A program made the position numbers and the translations under genes. This document shows positions 1-8,695 of a stretch of DNA of 64,000 nt, piece by piece. A model generated the notes under the pieces. It saw only the letters and a program-made list of their open reading frames with translations. It was not told the DNA's origin and made no database searches. The DNA comes from Candidatus Mediterraneibacter faecavium (GTDB taxonomy: Bacteria; Bacillota; Clostridia; Lachnospirales; Lachnospiraceae), in assembly GCA_019119995.1 (NCBI GenBank), contig DWVY01000038.1, positions 1 through 64,000 on the forward strand, given 5' to 3'. Position 1 is the first letter of the stretch. Each line of letters begins with the position of its first letter.

Positions 1-112
1 ATAAAGACAAGGTAGGGAATACTCAGCACATATGGTCAAAAGCCCGACAATTTACTACAAAATATGAAATTTTCAAGGTACTATAGAGAATGGGGCTAAA
101 TTATTTATGGTT

Positions 113-140
113 TTGACCCCAATATCATACTGATTATACT
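113..140 (+). promoter_or_regulatory. Candidate sigma-A promoter upstream of the M20 amidohydrolase
   Basis: TTGACC (113-118), a 16-base spacer and TATACT (135-140) resemble a sigma-A promoter reading toward the amidohydrolase. The -35 element lies in the right arm of an imperfect inverted repeat (GGGGCTAAA at 92-100, TTTTGACCCC at 111-120), which could be an operator. The resulting 5' leader would be about 260 bases. Positions 1-406 otherwise hold A-rich sequence in which I see no convincing gene. Confidence 0.45.
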
Positions 141-406
141 ATAACCACAGGCAAATAGCAACATGAGAATCATAAAACATGGCAAAAAACCACAAAAAAC
201 AAAAATGAAAACCACACAAAACCACACCTTGAAATGGCGGCGGATAGAAAGGATATCTGGTGAAAACAGCATGGATAGTCGAAGTGTTGCGGGAAATTTG
301 GTAAATATATTGAATAAATCGAAAAATGTATGTAGAATTTCAAATTAGCAGAACAGGGCGTCAAATGTGCCGCCGGGTGAAAACTGTAAAGAAAGAAGAG
401 GATGGT

Positions 407-1762
407 ATGAGAGAAGACATCATAAAGAAGATGGAGGAGACTTCGGATTATATTTTCCGGAATCCGGAACTGTCATTGAAAGAATATAAGTCTTCCCGTG
501 CGTTGGCGGACTTCCTTGGAGCAGAGGGATTTACAGTCCGTTGGGGCATAGCGGGATTTGAGACTGCATTTGCTGCGGAATGGAGCAACGGACACTGCAA
601 GGATGAACTGGAAGAAAGTGTACAGGCAGTGAATGGATCAACCGAACCGATCGAACCAATCGAACCAATCAAACCAATCGAACCGGTGATCGGTTTCCTT
701 GCAGAGTATGACTCGCTGCCGGGACTTGGGCAGGAGTGTGTGTCCCGGCAGCAGCAGGACGGAGGCCCGGGCCATGGGTGCGGACATAATCTGCTGGGAA
801 CCGCCTGTGCGGGTGCGGCATGTGAACTGAAAGACAGAATGGAGACCGAAAATCTGCCGGGGACGATCCGTGTGTACGGCTGCCCGGCGGAGGAGATCGT
901 AGTCGGAAAGATCCGGATGAATGAGCAGGGCGTGTTCGATGATCTGTCTGTGGCTGTGACATGGCATCCTTTCGACCGGAACAGGGTAAGCTATGATATC
1001 TGGCAGGCACAGGATATCAAGAATTATAAGTTTTACGGGACAGCGGCGCACGCGTCAAAGCATCCCGAGGCGGGGAGGAGCGCACTGGACGCGGCGGAGC
1101 TGATGAACGTGGGTGTCAATTACCTGCGCGAACATGTGACGGACGATGTGCGGATGCACTATACTTATACGAATACGGACGGCCCTGCCAATATCGTGCC
1201 GGCCTATGCGTCCACCAATTATTTTATCCGTTCCAATCAGTGGGAGAGGACGGAGGACGCCTCAGAGCGGGTAGACAACTGTGCCCGGGGTGCGGCGCTT
1301 ATGACCGGAACGAAAGTTGAGATCGAGCGGGTCACATGTAATAAGGAAATGAAAGTGAACCGGACTCTTGCGGAGATCTTTTACGAAGAGATGACAAAGA
1401 TCCCTGCGCCGTCTTATACGGAAGAGGAACTGAAGTTTGCCAAAGAGATATCAGAAGCGGCAGGATTTGATAATAAAGGTGAGTATTTTACCGGATTAGA
1501 GCCTCTTGAGGATGAACCGGTGCCGCTTTCTATTGGAACGGATGTGTCGGATGTGAGCCACACGGTTCCCACGATCATGCTGAGTGCGGCTGCTATGTGC
1601 AAAGGGACGCCGCTGCACCACTGGGCGGCGACAGCGCAGGCGGGCATGAGTATCGGGAGAAAAGGCATGGAGTATGCGGCAGAGTGCATGGCGGCAGGGG
1701 CGTACAGACTGGTGAGAGAGCCGGAACTGATCCGGAAGGCATGGCAGGAGATGGACCGGTAA
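407..1762 (+). CDS. M20 family amidohydrolase / metallopeptidase (AbgB-like)
   Basis: 451 residues. It resembles the M20D amidohydrolases, close to the p-aminobenzoyl-glutamate hydrolase B subunit; these are cytoplasmic dinuclear metal enzymes that split amide bonds of acyl- or aminobenzoyl-amino acids. Visible metal-site motifs are GHGCGHN near residues 122-128, PAEE near 160-163 and WHPFD near 186, with a HAS motif in the lid region. The ATG at 407 follows a purine-rich AAGAAGAGG at good spacing; an upstream in-frame extension to 326 has no ribosome site. Residues about 79-93 are a (T/I)(E/K)P tandem repeat inserted just before the first catalytic stretch. The next gene is a MATE exporter 47 bases downstream, possibly co-transcribed. 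The exact substrate is unknown. Confidence 0.85.
   Translation: MREDIIKKMEETSDYIFRNPELSLKEYKSSRALADFLGAEGFTVRWGIAGFETAFAAEWSNGHCKDELEESVQAVNGSTEPIEPIEPIKPIEPVIGFLAEYDSLPGLGQECVSRQQQDGGPGHGCGHNLLGTACAGAACELKDRMETENLPGTIRVYGCPAEEIVVGKIRMNEQGVFDDLSVAVTWHPFDRNRVSYDIWQAQDIKNYKFYGTAAHASKHPEAGRSALDAAELMNVGVNYLREHVTDDVRMHYTYTNTDGPANIVPAYASTNYFIRSNQWERTEDASERVDNCARGAALMTGTKVEIERVTCNKEMKVNRTLAEIFYEEMTKIPAPSYTEEELKFAKEISEAAGFDNKGEYFTGLEPLEDEPVPLSIGTDVSDVSHTVPTIMLSAAAMCKGTPLHHWAATAQAGMSIGRKGMEYAAECMAAGAYRLVREPELIRKAWQEMDR
641..685 (+). repeat. Five 9-bp tandem repeats inside the amidohydrolase gene
   Basis: Five in-frame units of nine bases with consensus ATCGAACCA (641-649, 650-658, 659-667, 668-676, 677-685) encode a (T/I)(E/K)P repeat. 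Unit number can change without breaking the frame, so length variation between strains is likely. Confidence 0.9.
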
Positions 1763-1809
1763 ATATAGCATATAGAAAATGATATTGTACTGAAAGTGAT
1801 GGTATTAAG

Positions 1810-3195
1810 ATGAAAGAAAACGAAAAGATACAACTCTTTGAAAATGCGCCGATCCCCGGGGCGGTGGCGAAACTTGCCGTTCCGATGATCTTCAGCTCTC
1901 TTGTCATGGTGCTCTACAATATGGCGGATACCTACTTCGTAGGCATGATGAACGACCCGGTGGAGAACGCCGCGGTGTCTCTGGCGGCGCCGGTGCTTCT
2001 GGCATTTAACGCGGTGAACAATCTGTTCGGCGTAGGCACATCCAGTATGATGAGCAGGGCGCTGGGCAGAAAAGATTATGAGACCGTGTCGGAAAGTTCG
2101 GCCTTCGGATTTTACTGTTCCCTGATATGCGGCGTGATCTTCGGACTTCTCTGCGGTATCCTGAACAGCCCGCTTCTGACCATCATCGGAGCGGATGAGA
2201 CGACCCGTGCGGCGACCCAGGGATATATGTTCTGGACCGTCTATCTTGGAGCGGCGCCTGCCATCCTCAATGTAGTCATGGCATATCTGGTACGGTCGGA
2301 AGGCGCGGCTCTCCATGCCAGTATCGGTACGATGAGCGGCTGCCTGCTCAACATTATCTTAGACCCGGTCTTCATACTCCCGTGGGGACTGAACATGGGA
2401 GCGGCAGGAGCAGGACTTGCGACATTTTTGTCTAACTGCGTGGCGTGTCTGTATTTCTTCGTGCTTCTTTATGTAAAGCGGGGGAATACATTTGTCTGCA
2501 TTGACCCGAGAAAATTCCGCCTGAAAAAGCGGATCATCATAGAAGTGTGCGGTGTCGGCATCCCGGCTTCGATCCAGAATCTCCTGAATGTGACAGGGAT
2601 GACGATCCTCAATAACTTCACTTCCGCATACGGGGCCGACGCCGTGGCGGCCATGGGAATTACGTACAAGATCTATATGGTGCCCATGCAGGTGGCGCTT
2701 GGATTCTCCCAGGGGATCATGCCGCTTGTCAGCTATACTTTCGCCGCAGGAAATATAAAGAGGATGAAAGATACGATCCTGTTCGCGCTTAAACTGATCG
2801 TACCGGCTCTGATCGTGGTGACGGTCGGATATTATGCCGGCGCGGATGTGCTGATCAGCCTGTTTATGAAGAATGAGACGATCATCGCGTATGGTTCGTC
2901 ATTCCTGAGAGGCTTCTGTCTGGGAATCGCATTCCTGAGCATTGACTTTCTGGCGGTCGGAGTATTTCAGGCGCTGGGCCTGGGAAGATACGCGCTTGTA
3001 TTTGCCATTATGAGGAAAGTTGTGCTGGAGATCCCGGCCCTGATCATACTGAACTGGCTGTTCCCGCTGTACGGGCTCGCCTATGCACAGTTCGCGGCGG
3101 AATTGATCTTAAGCATCTGCGCGGTTGTGATGCTGAGGCATATTTTTAGAAAGTATGGAAAGAAACAGCCTGCAGCAGCCCAGCTGTCAGACTGA
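1810..3195 (+). CDS. MATE family multidrug/cation efflux transporter
   Basis: 461 residues with about twelve hydrophobic segments in two similar halves, as in the MATE (MatE Pfam) family of Na+ or H+ driven exporters in the inner membrane. The N-terminal stretch GAVAKLAVPMIFSSLVMVLY followed by MADTYFVG is typical of the MepA/NorM-like branch common in Clostridia. The ATG at 1810 has only a weak upstream purine tract. It lies 47 bases after the amidohydrolase and 47 bases before maf, so the three may form one transcript. The substrate cannot be told from sequence. Confidence 0.9.
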   Translation: MKENEKIQLFENAPIPGAVAKLAVPMIFSSLVMVLYNMADTYFVGMMNDPVENAAVSLAAPVLLAFNAVNNLFGVGTSSMMSRALGRKDYETVSESSAFGFYCSLICGVIFGLLCGILNSPLLTIIGADETTRAATQGYMFWTVYLGAAPAILNVVMAYLVRSEGAALHASIGTMSGCLLNIILDPVFILPWGLNMGAAGAGLATFLSNCVACLYFFVLLYVKRGNTFVCIDPRKFRLKKRIIIEVCGVGIPASIQNLLNVTGMTILNNFTSAYGADAVAAMGITYKIYMVPMQVALGFSQGIMPLVSYTFAAGNIKRMKDTILFALKLIVPALIVVTVGYYAGADVLISLFMKNETIIAYGSSFLRGFCLGIAFLSIDFLAVGVFQALGLGRYALVFAIMRKVVLEIPALIILNWLFPLYGLAYAQFAAELILSICAVVMLRHIFRKYGKKQPAAAQLSD

Positions 3196-3242
3196 GATAA
3201 AAACAGCAGTGAAACGCTGCAGAAAAAGGAGAGTAGATCAAT

Positions 3243-3884
3243 ATGAAGAAACGTATCATCCTCGGCTCGGCCTCTCCGCGCAGGAGAGAACTCCTCGCGC
3301 AGATCGGCGTGGACTTTGAGGTCAGGGTCAGCGATAAGGACGAAATATATAAGAGCAGTATCCCGGAAGAGATCGTAAAAGAGCTTTCTCTCATGAAAGC
3401 GGAGAATGTGGCTTCAGATCTTCTGGAGAATGCTGCGGACGATCATGCCGGCAGCGCTGCGGACGAGGAGAAAGCTATAAAGGACACCGTTATCATCGGC
3501 GCAGATACAATTGTCGTGCTGGATGATGAAATACTGGGGAAACCGTCAGATGAAGAGGATGCAGTACGTATGCTCACACGTCTGCAGGGTAGGGAACACT
3601 GGGTGTATACCGGCGTGGCTGTTCTGGATTTCGGGCCGGACGGAGAGAAGTCAGTAATTAATTATCCGGTGGGAACAAAAGTGTATGTCAACGTCATGAC
3701 GGAAGATGAGATACGCGCCTATGTGGCGACGAAAGACCCGTTGGATAAAGCGGGGGCTTACGGAATACAGGGAAGATTTGCCGCGTATATCGACCGGATC
3801 GACGGAGACTATTATAACGTAGTGGGACTCCCGGTGTCGCGGGTGTACCGGACGCTTAAAGAGACCGGCTGTGATAGCAGATAA
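3243..3884 (+). CDS. maf: Maf-like nucleoside triphosphate pyrophosphatase
   Basis: 213 residues. Maf proteins hydrolyse dTTP, UTP or modified nucleotides to monophosphates and are linked to house-cleaning and septum control. The family signature SASPRRRELL starts at residue 9, GADTIVVLDDEILGKP is the central motif, and DKAGAYGIQG followed by GDYYNVVGLP is the C-terminal signature. Residues about 56-77 form an acidic, alanine-rich insertion (LENAADDHAGSAADEEKA) longer than usual for the family. The start follows AAAGGAGAG at ideal spacing. The broken AlbA_2 gene follows 11 bases downstream. Confidence 0.93.
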   Translation: MKKRIILGSASPRRRELLAQIGVDFEVRVSDKDEIYKSSIPEEIVKELSLMKAENVASDLLENAADDHAGSAADEEKAIKDTVIIGADTIVVLDDEILGKPSDEEDAVRMLTRLQGREHWVYTGVAVLDFGPDGEKSVINYPVGTKVYVNVMTEDEIRAYVATKDPLDKAGAYGIQGRFAAYIDRIDGDYYNVVGLPVSRVYRTLKETGCDSR

Positions 3885-3895
3885 GGGGTGATGTA

Positions 3896-5277
3896 ATGAC
3901 ACATGAAAAAATGCGGGAAATGCTTTCAAAAGATGAAAAGATAACCATAGAATACAAAGAATGTGTAAATCAGATACATGATTCTGTATATGAGACTGTG
4001 GCAGCATTTTCCAATCGATATGGCGGCTATATTATCATGGGGGTAAAAGACGGAGGAATTCCGGTAGGCGTGAATCGAAATGCAGTTAAGGACTTAAAAA
4101 AGAATTTTGTAAATCAATTGAACAACCCTAATAAAATGTCGCCTACACTGTATTTGTCTATAGAAGAATTTGAATATGAGGGGATGCTGTTGTTATATAC
4201 CTATGTTCCGCCAACATCGACAGTAGAAAAATGTTCTGGACGTGTGTATGACAGAAATGAAGAAGGAGATATGGACATTACAGATTCTCCAATACAAATG
4301 GAAAATCTTTATGCTAGAAAGAGCAACACTTATACGGAAAGCAAGCTGTTTCCTTATGTTCAGGAAGAACATTTGAAAACGGATTTAATGGAGAAAGTTC
4401 GGAGACTAATTTCAAATAAGAATCCTCGTCATGAATGGTTGGAAATGTCAGATAGGGAACTTATGGTTAGCGCAGGACTGTATGAAACAGATTTTGTTAC
4501 AGGCGAGCGGGGATATAATCTAGCAGCGGTATTACTTTTGGAAAAGATGAAGTAATCCAATCTTGTGCGCCGGGCTATGTTACAGATGCACTGTGCAGAA
4601 AAGAGAATATGGATCGGTATGATGATCGTTTAATTGTAACAACGAATCTGATTGAGAGTTATGAAATTTTGATGGATTTTATAGCAAAGCACACATCAGA
4701 TAAATTCTATCTGATTGATAATGTCAGAACTAGTGTTAGAGACTTGATCTCAAGAGAGGTTGTAAGTAATATTTTGGTCCATAGAGATTTTTCCAGTGCG
4801 TTTCCGGCAAAGGTCATTATTGAAAAAGACTGGATCCGGACGGAAAACTGGTGCAGACCACGGCGACAGGGGAATATCTTGGAAAAGGAATTTACACCAT
4901 ATCCTAAAAATCCGATTTTGGCAAGATTCTTTGTCGCTGTAGGGTTGGCTGATACAATCGGTTCCGGGGTTAGGAATTTATATAAATACACACCTATTTA
5001 TACTCCGGGAGGAAAACCGGAATTAATTGAGAATGATGTATTTAGAATTAACATTCCGATTACAGAAACAGCAGTCCATGAATATGATGAAGAAAATGAA
5101 TTGACAGAACGTGAGGCCGCGATTTTTAAAATGATAAGAGCAAATCATAAATTGACTGTTGAAGAAGTTATGGCTGTTTTAGACATATCGAGGGCAACTG
5201 TATTTAGAGATTATGCAAAAATCCGAAAGAAATGTGGAGTTTCATATGATAAAAAAGCGGGTGAATGGAAACTATAA
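3896..5277 (+). pseudogene. Frameshifted AlbA_2 (Schlafen-like) ATP-binding regulator
   Basis: Two adjacent frames (3896-4555 and about 4540-5277) together make one AlbA_2 plus HATPase_c_4 protein, often annotated as an ATP-binding or transcriptional regulator. The first part has the AlbA_2 domain (IEYKECVNQ, AFSNRYGGYIIMGV). The second has SREVVSNILVHRDFSS, RPRRQGNI, ADTIGSGVRNLYKY and a C-terminal DeoR-like helix-turn-helix (LTVEEVMAVLDISRATVFRD). The break is at 4536-4539: adding one T to the TTTT run restores LLFGKDEVIQ, the usual sequence here. The region is clearly more AT-rich than its neighbours, suggesting acquisition. Either it is a pseudogene or the run was miscalled. The reading of the family is firm; its biological role is not known. 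Confidence 0.8.
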
Positions 5278-5436
5278 GTCTCATATTAAAATGAGACTGG
5301 TGAGACTTGCGTGAAACTGCATACGAAACTTTTGAATTTTGATTGCGAAAAAGCGCTGTATATACGACTTTTAGAGGAGTATGATAAAAATAAGTCTCAT
5401 GATCTCATTAATTTGATGAGACTGTGAGACTTATTT
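5277..5436. repeat. Inverted-repeat cluster after the AlbA_2 gene
   Basis: Two perfect inverted repeats share the core AGTCTCAT/ATGAGACT. The first has arms 5277-5284 and 5291-5298, starting in the stop codon. The second has arms AAATAAGTCTCA (5388-5399) and TGAGACTTATTT (5425-5436) and encloses a further TCTCAT/ATGAGA pair (5403-5408, 5416-5421). Partial copies (GTGAGACTT) occur between them. The second resembles a terminator because its stem ends in TTATTT, but the repeated core also looks like an operator. Confidence 0.75.
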
Positions 5437-5477
5437 CGCAGATACAAGAAGCATGTATAGAACATGTAGTGTGCTGT

Positions 5478-6050
5478 TCATACCATCTCCCACAGCGTCT
5501 GCCCTTTATCCCGCAGCCACTTCCGCGCCGCGCGGTAATCGGGCAGAACAGATTCTACGATGGCATAAAAGGCTTTTGAGTGGTTCATCTCCCTGCGGTG
5601 GGCGAGCTCGTGCACGACGACATAGTCCAGCACTTCTTCCGGGGCAAGGATGAGCCGCCAGTTGAAATTTAAGTTGCCTTTACTGCTGCAGCTTCCCCAG
5701 CGTGTCTTCTGCTCGCGGATGGAGATACGGCCGTAAGAGATGCCCATGATGCGGGCGTAATATTCAGTTTTGCGGGTAAAGATATCCCTTGCGAGCTCGA
5801 CGTAGCGGCTGCGGTCTTTTGCAGAGAGCGGCGGGTGCGCGGAAGAAGCGGCCTGCTTCTGCTTTTCCAGTTCCTTTGCGCGGGCGAGGTGCTTTTGCAC
5901 CCAGTCTTCATTTTTGGAGACAAAAGTATCGATATAGGAACGGGAGCAGCGCCGGGGAGAGCGCACGAGGACGCGGCCGTCGCGGGTCACCTGGAGTGCG
6001 ATGGTCTTCCGGCTGCTGTATATGATTTCATATTCAAACGGATGGTTCAT
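5478..6050 (-). CDS. YgjP/WLM-like M48-type zinc metallopeptidase (DUF45)
   Basis: 190 residues. It is a member of the DUF45/YgjP family, SprT-like predicted cytoplasmic zinc metallopeptidases. The zinc motif HELAHRREMNHS is present near the C terminus, preceded by the family block KTRWGSCSSKGNLNFNWRL. The start at 6050 follows GCGAGGT at good spacing; an in-frame TTG fifteen bases upstream is less likely. It stands alone on the minus strand between the AlbA_2 remnant and the 14-bp repeat tract. Its physiological substrate is unknown. Confidence 0.88.
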   Translation of the reverse strand: MNHPFEYEIIYSSRKTIALQVTRDGRVLVRSPRRCSRSYIDTFVSKNEDWVQKHLARAKELEKQKQAASSAHPPLSAKDRSRYVELARDIFTRKTEYYARIMGISYGRISIREQKTRWGSCSSKGNLNFNWRLILAPEEVLDYVVVHELAHRREMNHSKAFYAIVESVLPDYRAARKWLRDKGQTLWEMV

Positions 6051-6106
6051 GGCAGTACCTCGCAATTATAACATATCGGATATAGTGTAGCAGGAAACGC
6101 ATGCTC

Positions 6107-6218
6107 TCTGCAAGTGCCGGAATGCCGGAAACGGAATGCAGGTGTCGGAGTGCAAGCATCGGAATGCAGGTGCCGGAACACAGGTGTTAGAATGCAGGTA
6201 TTAGAGCGCAGCACTGAC
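6107..6218 (+). repeat. Degenerate 14-bp tandem repeat (about eight units)
   Basis: Eight consecutive 14-base blocks fit the consensus AATGCAGGTGYCGG: 6107, 6121, 6135, 6149, 6163, 6177, 6191 and 6205 are the block starts. Units diverge at several positions but hold the period exactly. The tract fills the gap between the metallopeptidase start and the response regulator, so any promoter for the regulator lies in or before it. Confidence 0.85.
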
Positions 6219-6251
6219 CGGAGACCGGATCAGGAGGATGAAGGAGCAGAA

Positions 6252-6956
6252 ATGGAACGAATACTTATCATAGAAGATGACGATGTCTTGGCGCAGGGCG
6301 TGAAGTTCAATCTGGAGCTGGCGGGATTTACTGTGGATACAGCATCTGATCTGAAAGCGGCAAAGAGAAAGCTGGATGATGTGTGCAAGACAGGAGCGGG
6401 ATCGGAAACAGGCTGGCAGCTCCTGATCCTGGATGTGAATCTCCCTAACGGGGAGGGATTCGCTTTCGCAGGGAGTTTGAGAAAAGAGTGTGACGTCCCG
6501 GTGATCTTTCTGACGGCGCGGGATCTGGATGAGGATATGATGCGGGGCTTTGAGACCGGGGCGGACGATTATATCACGAAGCCTTTTAATGTGCAGATAC
6601 TGGTTCAGAGGGTGCGGGCTGTGCTGAAGCGGTATCGTGCGGGAAATGAGAAGAGGGAGCGGATCAAAGCGGGAAATCTGGAGATAGACTTTCAGTCGTG
6701 GCAGGTGTGGAAGAGAGGGGAAGAACTTACGCTTACGCCCACCGAGTTTAAGCTTCTGAAGAAATTCTGTGATAATCCAGGGATTGTCCTGACGCGGGCG
6801 GTCCTGTTGGAAACATTGTGGGACAAGGAAGAAAACTATGTGGACGAACATACGCTGACTATCTTTATCAGCAGGCTGCGTTCCAAGATCGCTGACAGGG
6901 ACCACACATATATACGGACGATCTATGGAACCGGATATCAGTGGACAGGAGAATGA
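6252..6956 (+). CDS. OmpR-family response regulator
   Basis: 234 residues: receiver domain (IIEDDDVLAQG; phospho-acceptor aspartate in LLILDVNLPNGEG; lysine in DDYITKPF) followed by a winged-helix DNA-binding domain (LTPTEFKLLKKFCDNPG, VDEHTLTIFISRLRSKI, IRTIYGTGYQW). The ATG at 6252 follows AAGGAGCAG. It is the first gene of a regulator-kinase-ABC cassette like the antimicrobial-peptide-sensing modules of Bacillota (BceRS, VraRS/GraRS type). Its likely target is the promoter of the downstream ABC genes. Confidence 0.93.
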   Translation: MERILIIEDDDVLAQGVKFNLELAGFTVDTASDLKAAKRKLDDVCKTGAGSETGWQLLILDVNLPNGEGFAFAGSLRKECDVPVIFLTARDLDEDMMRGFETGADDYITKPFNVQILVQRVRAVLKRYRAGNEKRERIKAGNLEIDFQSWQVWKRGEELTLTPTEFKLLKKFCDNPGIVLTRAVLLETLWDKEENYVDEHTLTIFISRLRSKIADRDHTYIRTIYGTGYQWTGE

Positions 6957-6958
6957 GG

Positions 6959-7915
6959 ATGGATCAGAGGACAATATTTTTTATTACCGGGTCAGCCGTT
7001 GTATTTCTATTTCTCGTGCTGCTCGGCGTGATATCGGCGGGGATCTGGCTGCATATGCGTAAGAAGTATATTTCTTTTGCAGAAGAGACTTGCAGGAGCA
7101 TCGATGCTGTCCTGAAAGGCAGGTCTGCGGAAGCGTTTGACATGGATGAGGATACGTTGCTGTCGAAAGTGCAGATGAAGCTGAAGCAGCTGGAGGAGAT
7201 CACTGCGGCGGCTGCCCGGAAAAGTGAAGCGAGAGAGCAGGAAGTGCAGGGGATCATCTCGGATCTTTCCCATCAGCTTAAGACGCCGGTCGCCAATATC
7301 ATGATGTATTGTGATACGGCGCTGAATCCTGTGATCACGGAAGAAGAGCGTGCAAAGTGCATGGCGGTGCTGAAAGACCAGGTTGGGAAGCTTGATTTCC
7401 TCGTGCAGGCAATGATACGCATGTCCAGGCTGGAGCAGAACATTATTTCTCTCCATCCGGAGCCGGTGTCCCTTCAGCATCTGCTGGACAGAACCCTGCA
7501 GAGTGTCCGGGGAAAAGCGGCGGGGAAAAATATTTCGCTGGAAATACTCTGCGAGGAGGACTCGCTCCTCTTGTGTGATGAAAAGTGGACGGCGGAGGCT
7601 CTCTTTAATGTGTTGGACAATGCGGTGAAATATTCCCCCTCCGGCAGCAGGGTTACGGTGCGCTGCGAGCGGTTGGAGACGTATACGAAGATCGGGATTG
7701 AAGACGAGGGGATCGGCATCTCGCCGGAACATGCAGCAGATGTGTGCAAGCGCTTCTTCCGGGAGAAAAAGGCTGCAAAGACAGAGGGAGTCGGCATCGG
7801 TCTCTATCTGACCCGGGAGATCCTGGAAAAGGAGAACGGTTATCTGAAGATCGGCCCCGGAGAAAGGACGGGGACTACTGTGAGCGTTTATCTCCTGAAT
7901 GCGGAGAATTTATGA
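6959..7915 (+). CDS. Sensor histidine kinase
   Basis: 318 residues. One clear membrane segment near the N terminus (residues about 5-28), a short linker, the HisKA motif with the phosphorylated histidine in SDLSHQLKTPVANI, and HATPase motifs (NVLDNAVKYSP, DEGIGI, GVGIGLYL). The ATG at 6959 has AGGAG at seven bases; the ATG at 6953, which overlaps the regulator stop, is too close to that site. The extracellular part is almost absent, so like intramembrane-sensing kinases it may take its signal from the adjacent ABC transporter. Confidence 0.92.
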   Translation: MDQRTIFFITGSAVVFLFLVLLGVISAGIWLHMRKKYISFAEETCRSIDAVLKGRSAEAFDMDEDTLLSKVQMKLKQLEEITAAAARKSEAREQEVQGIISDLSHQLKTPVANIMMYCDTALNPVITEEERAKCMAVLKDQVGKLDFLVQAMIRMSRLEQNIISLHPEPVSLQHLLDRTLQSVRGKAAGKNISLEILCEEDSLLLCDEKWTAEALFNVLDNAVKYSPSGSRVTVRCERLETYTKIGIEDEGIGISPEHAADVCKRFFREKKAAKTEGVGIGLYLTREILEKENGYLKIGPGERTGTTVSVYLLNAENL

Positions 7916-7960
7916 ATGTTTCAAAATAGCTTTCCCTTTCCGAGACTTTTCTGAAACATT
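7915..7960. promoter_or_regulatory. Spaced inverted repeat before the ABC transporter genes
   Basis: AATGTTTCA (7915-7923) and TGAAACATT (7952-7960) form a perfect 9-bp inverted repeat 28 bases apart, overlapping the kinase stop codon and ending about 55 bases before the ABC ATPase start. Candidate binding site for the cassette's response regulator, or a weak hairpin; no T-run follows. Confidence 0.4.
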
Positions 7961-8014
7961 TCCCTGCTATCCTTTGGTCATCAGCTACAGAACAGCAGGA
8001 AAGGGGAATGGAAA

Positions 8015-8695
8015 ATGAGCATTCTGGTCACAGAAAATCTGAAAAAATACTATGGAACAGAACCGAATATCGTGCGCGCTCTGGACGGGGTGTCGCTGTC
8101 CGTTGAGGAGGGAGAGTTTGTCGCTATCGTAGGAACGAGCGGGAGTGGAAAGTCTACCCTCCTTAATATGATGGGCGGGCTCGATGTGCCGACGGAAGGG
8201 GAAGTGATCATAGCTGGAAAGAAGCTTTCGCGGCTGGATGACGAACGGCTGACTATATTCAGGAGACGGCGGATCGGCTTTGTGTTTCAGAATTATAATC
8301 TGGTGCCGATCTTAAATGTTTACGAGAATATCATCCTGCCGGTATCTCTTGACGGAGAGAGGCCGGACGAAGACTATATCAGACGGGTGATCCGGCTTCT
8401 GGGAATCCAGGACAAACTTACGGATATGCCGAACAATCTGTCCGGAGGCCAGCAGCAGAGGGTGGCGATCGCGAGAGCGCTGGCAGCACAGCCGGCACTG
8501 TTATTATGTGACGAACCCACCGGAAATCTGGACTCGAAGACCAGTCAGGATGTGATCGGGCTGATCCGGATGTCCAGCAGGCAGTTTAACCAGACAGTTG
8601 TTATGATCACTCATAACGAGGAAATTGCCCAGACGGCGGACCGCATCATACGGATCGAAGACGGAAAGATCATGGAAAGCAGGTGGGGCGCATGA
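8015..8695 (+). CDS. ABC transporter ATP-binding protein (MacB/Bce type)
   Basis: 226 residues. Walker [12 protein letters not shown]-loop region [10 protein letters not shown], signature [10 protein letters not shown], Walker [15 protein letters not shown] and switch histidine MITHN are all intact. The closest families are LolD/MacB/BceA, which pair with FtsX-like permeases. The ATG at 8015 has AGGAAAGGGG upstream. Its stop overlaps the permease start (ATGA at 8692-8695), so the two are translationally coupled. Confidence 0.94.
   Translation: MSILVTENLKKYYGTEPNIVRALDGVSLSVEEGEFVAIVGTSGSGKSTLLNMMGGLDVPTEGEVIIAGKKLSRLDDERLTIFRRRRIGFVFQNYNLVPILNVYENIILPVSLDGERPDEDYIRRVIRLLGIQDKLTDMPNNLSGGQQQRVAIARALAAQPALLLCDEPTGNLDSKTSQDVIGLIRMSSRQFNQTVVMITHNEEIAQTADRIIRIEDGKIMESRWGA

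Noticed and set aside
163-348. A 61-codon open frame upstream of the amidohydrolase
   Set aside because: A-rich low-complexity sequence, no ribosome site, no family-like features.
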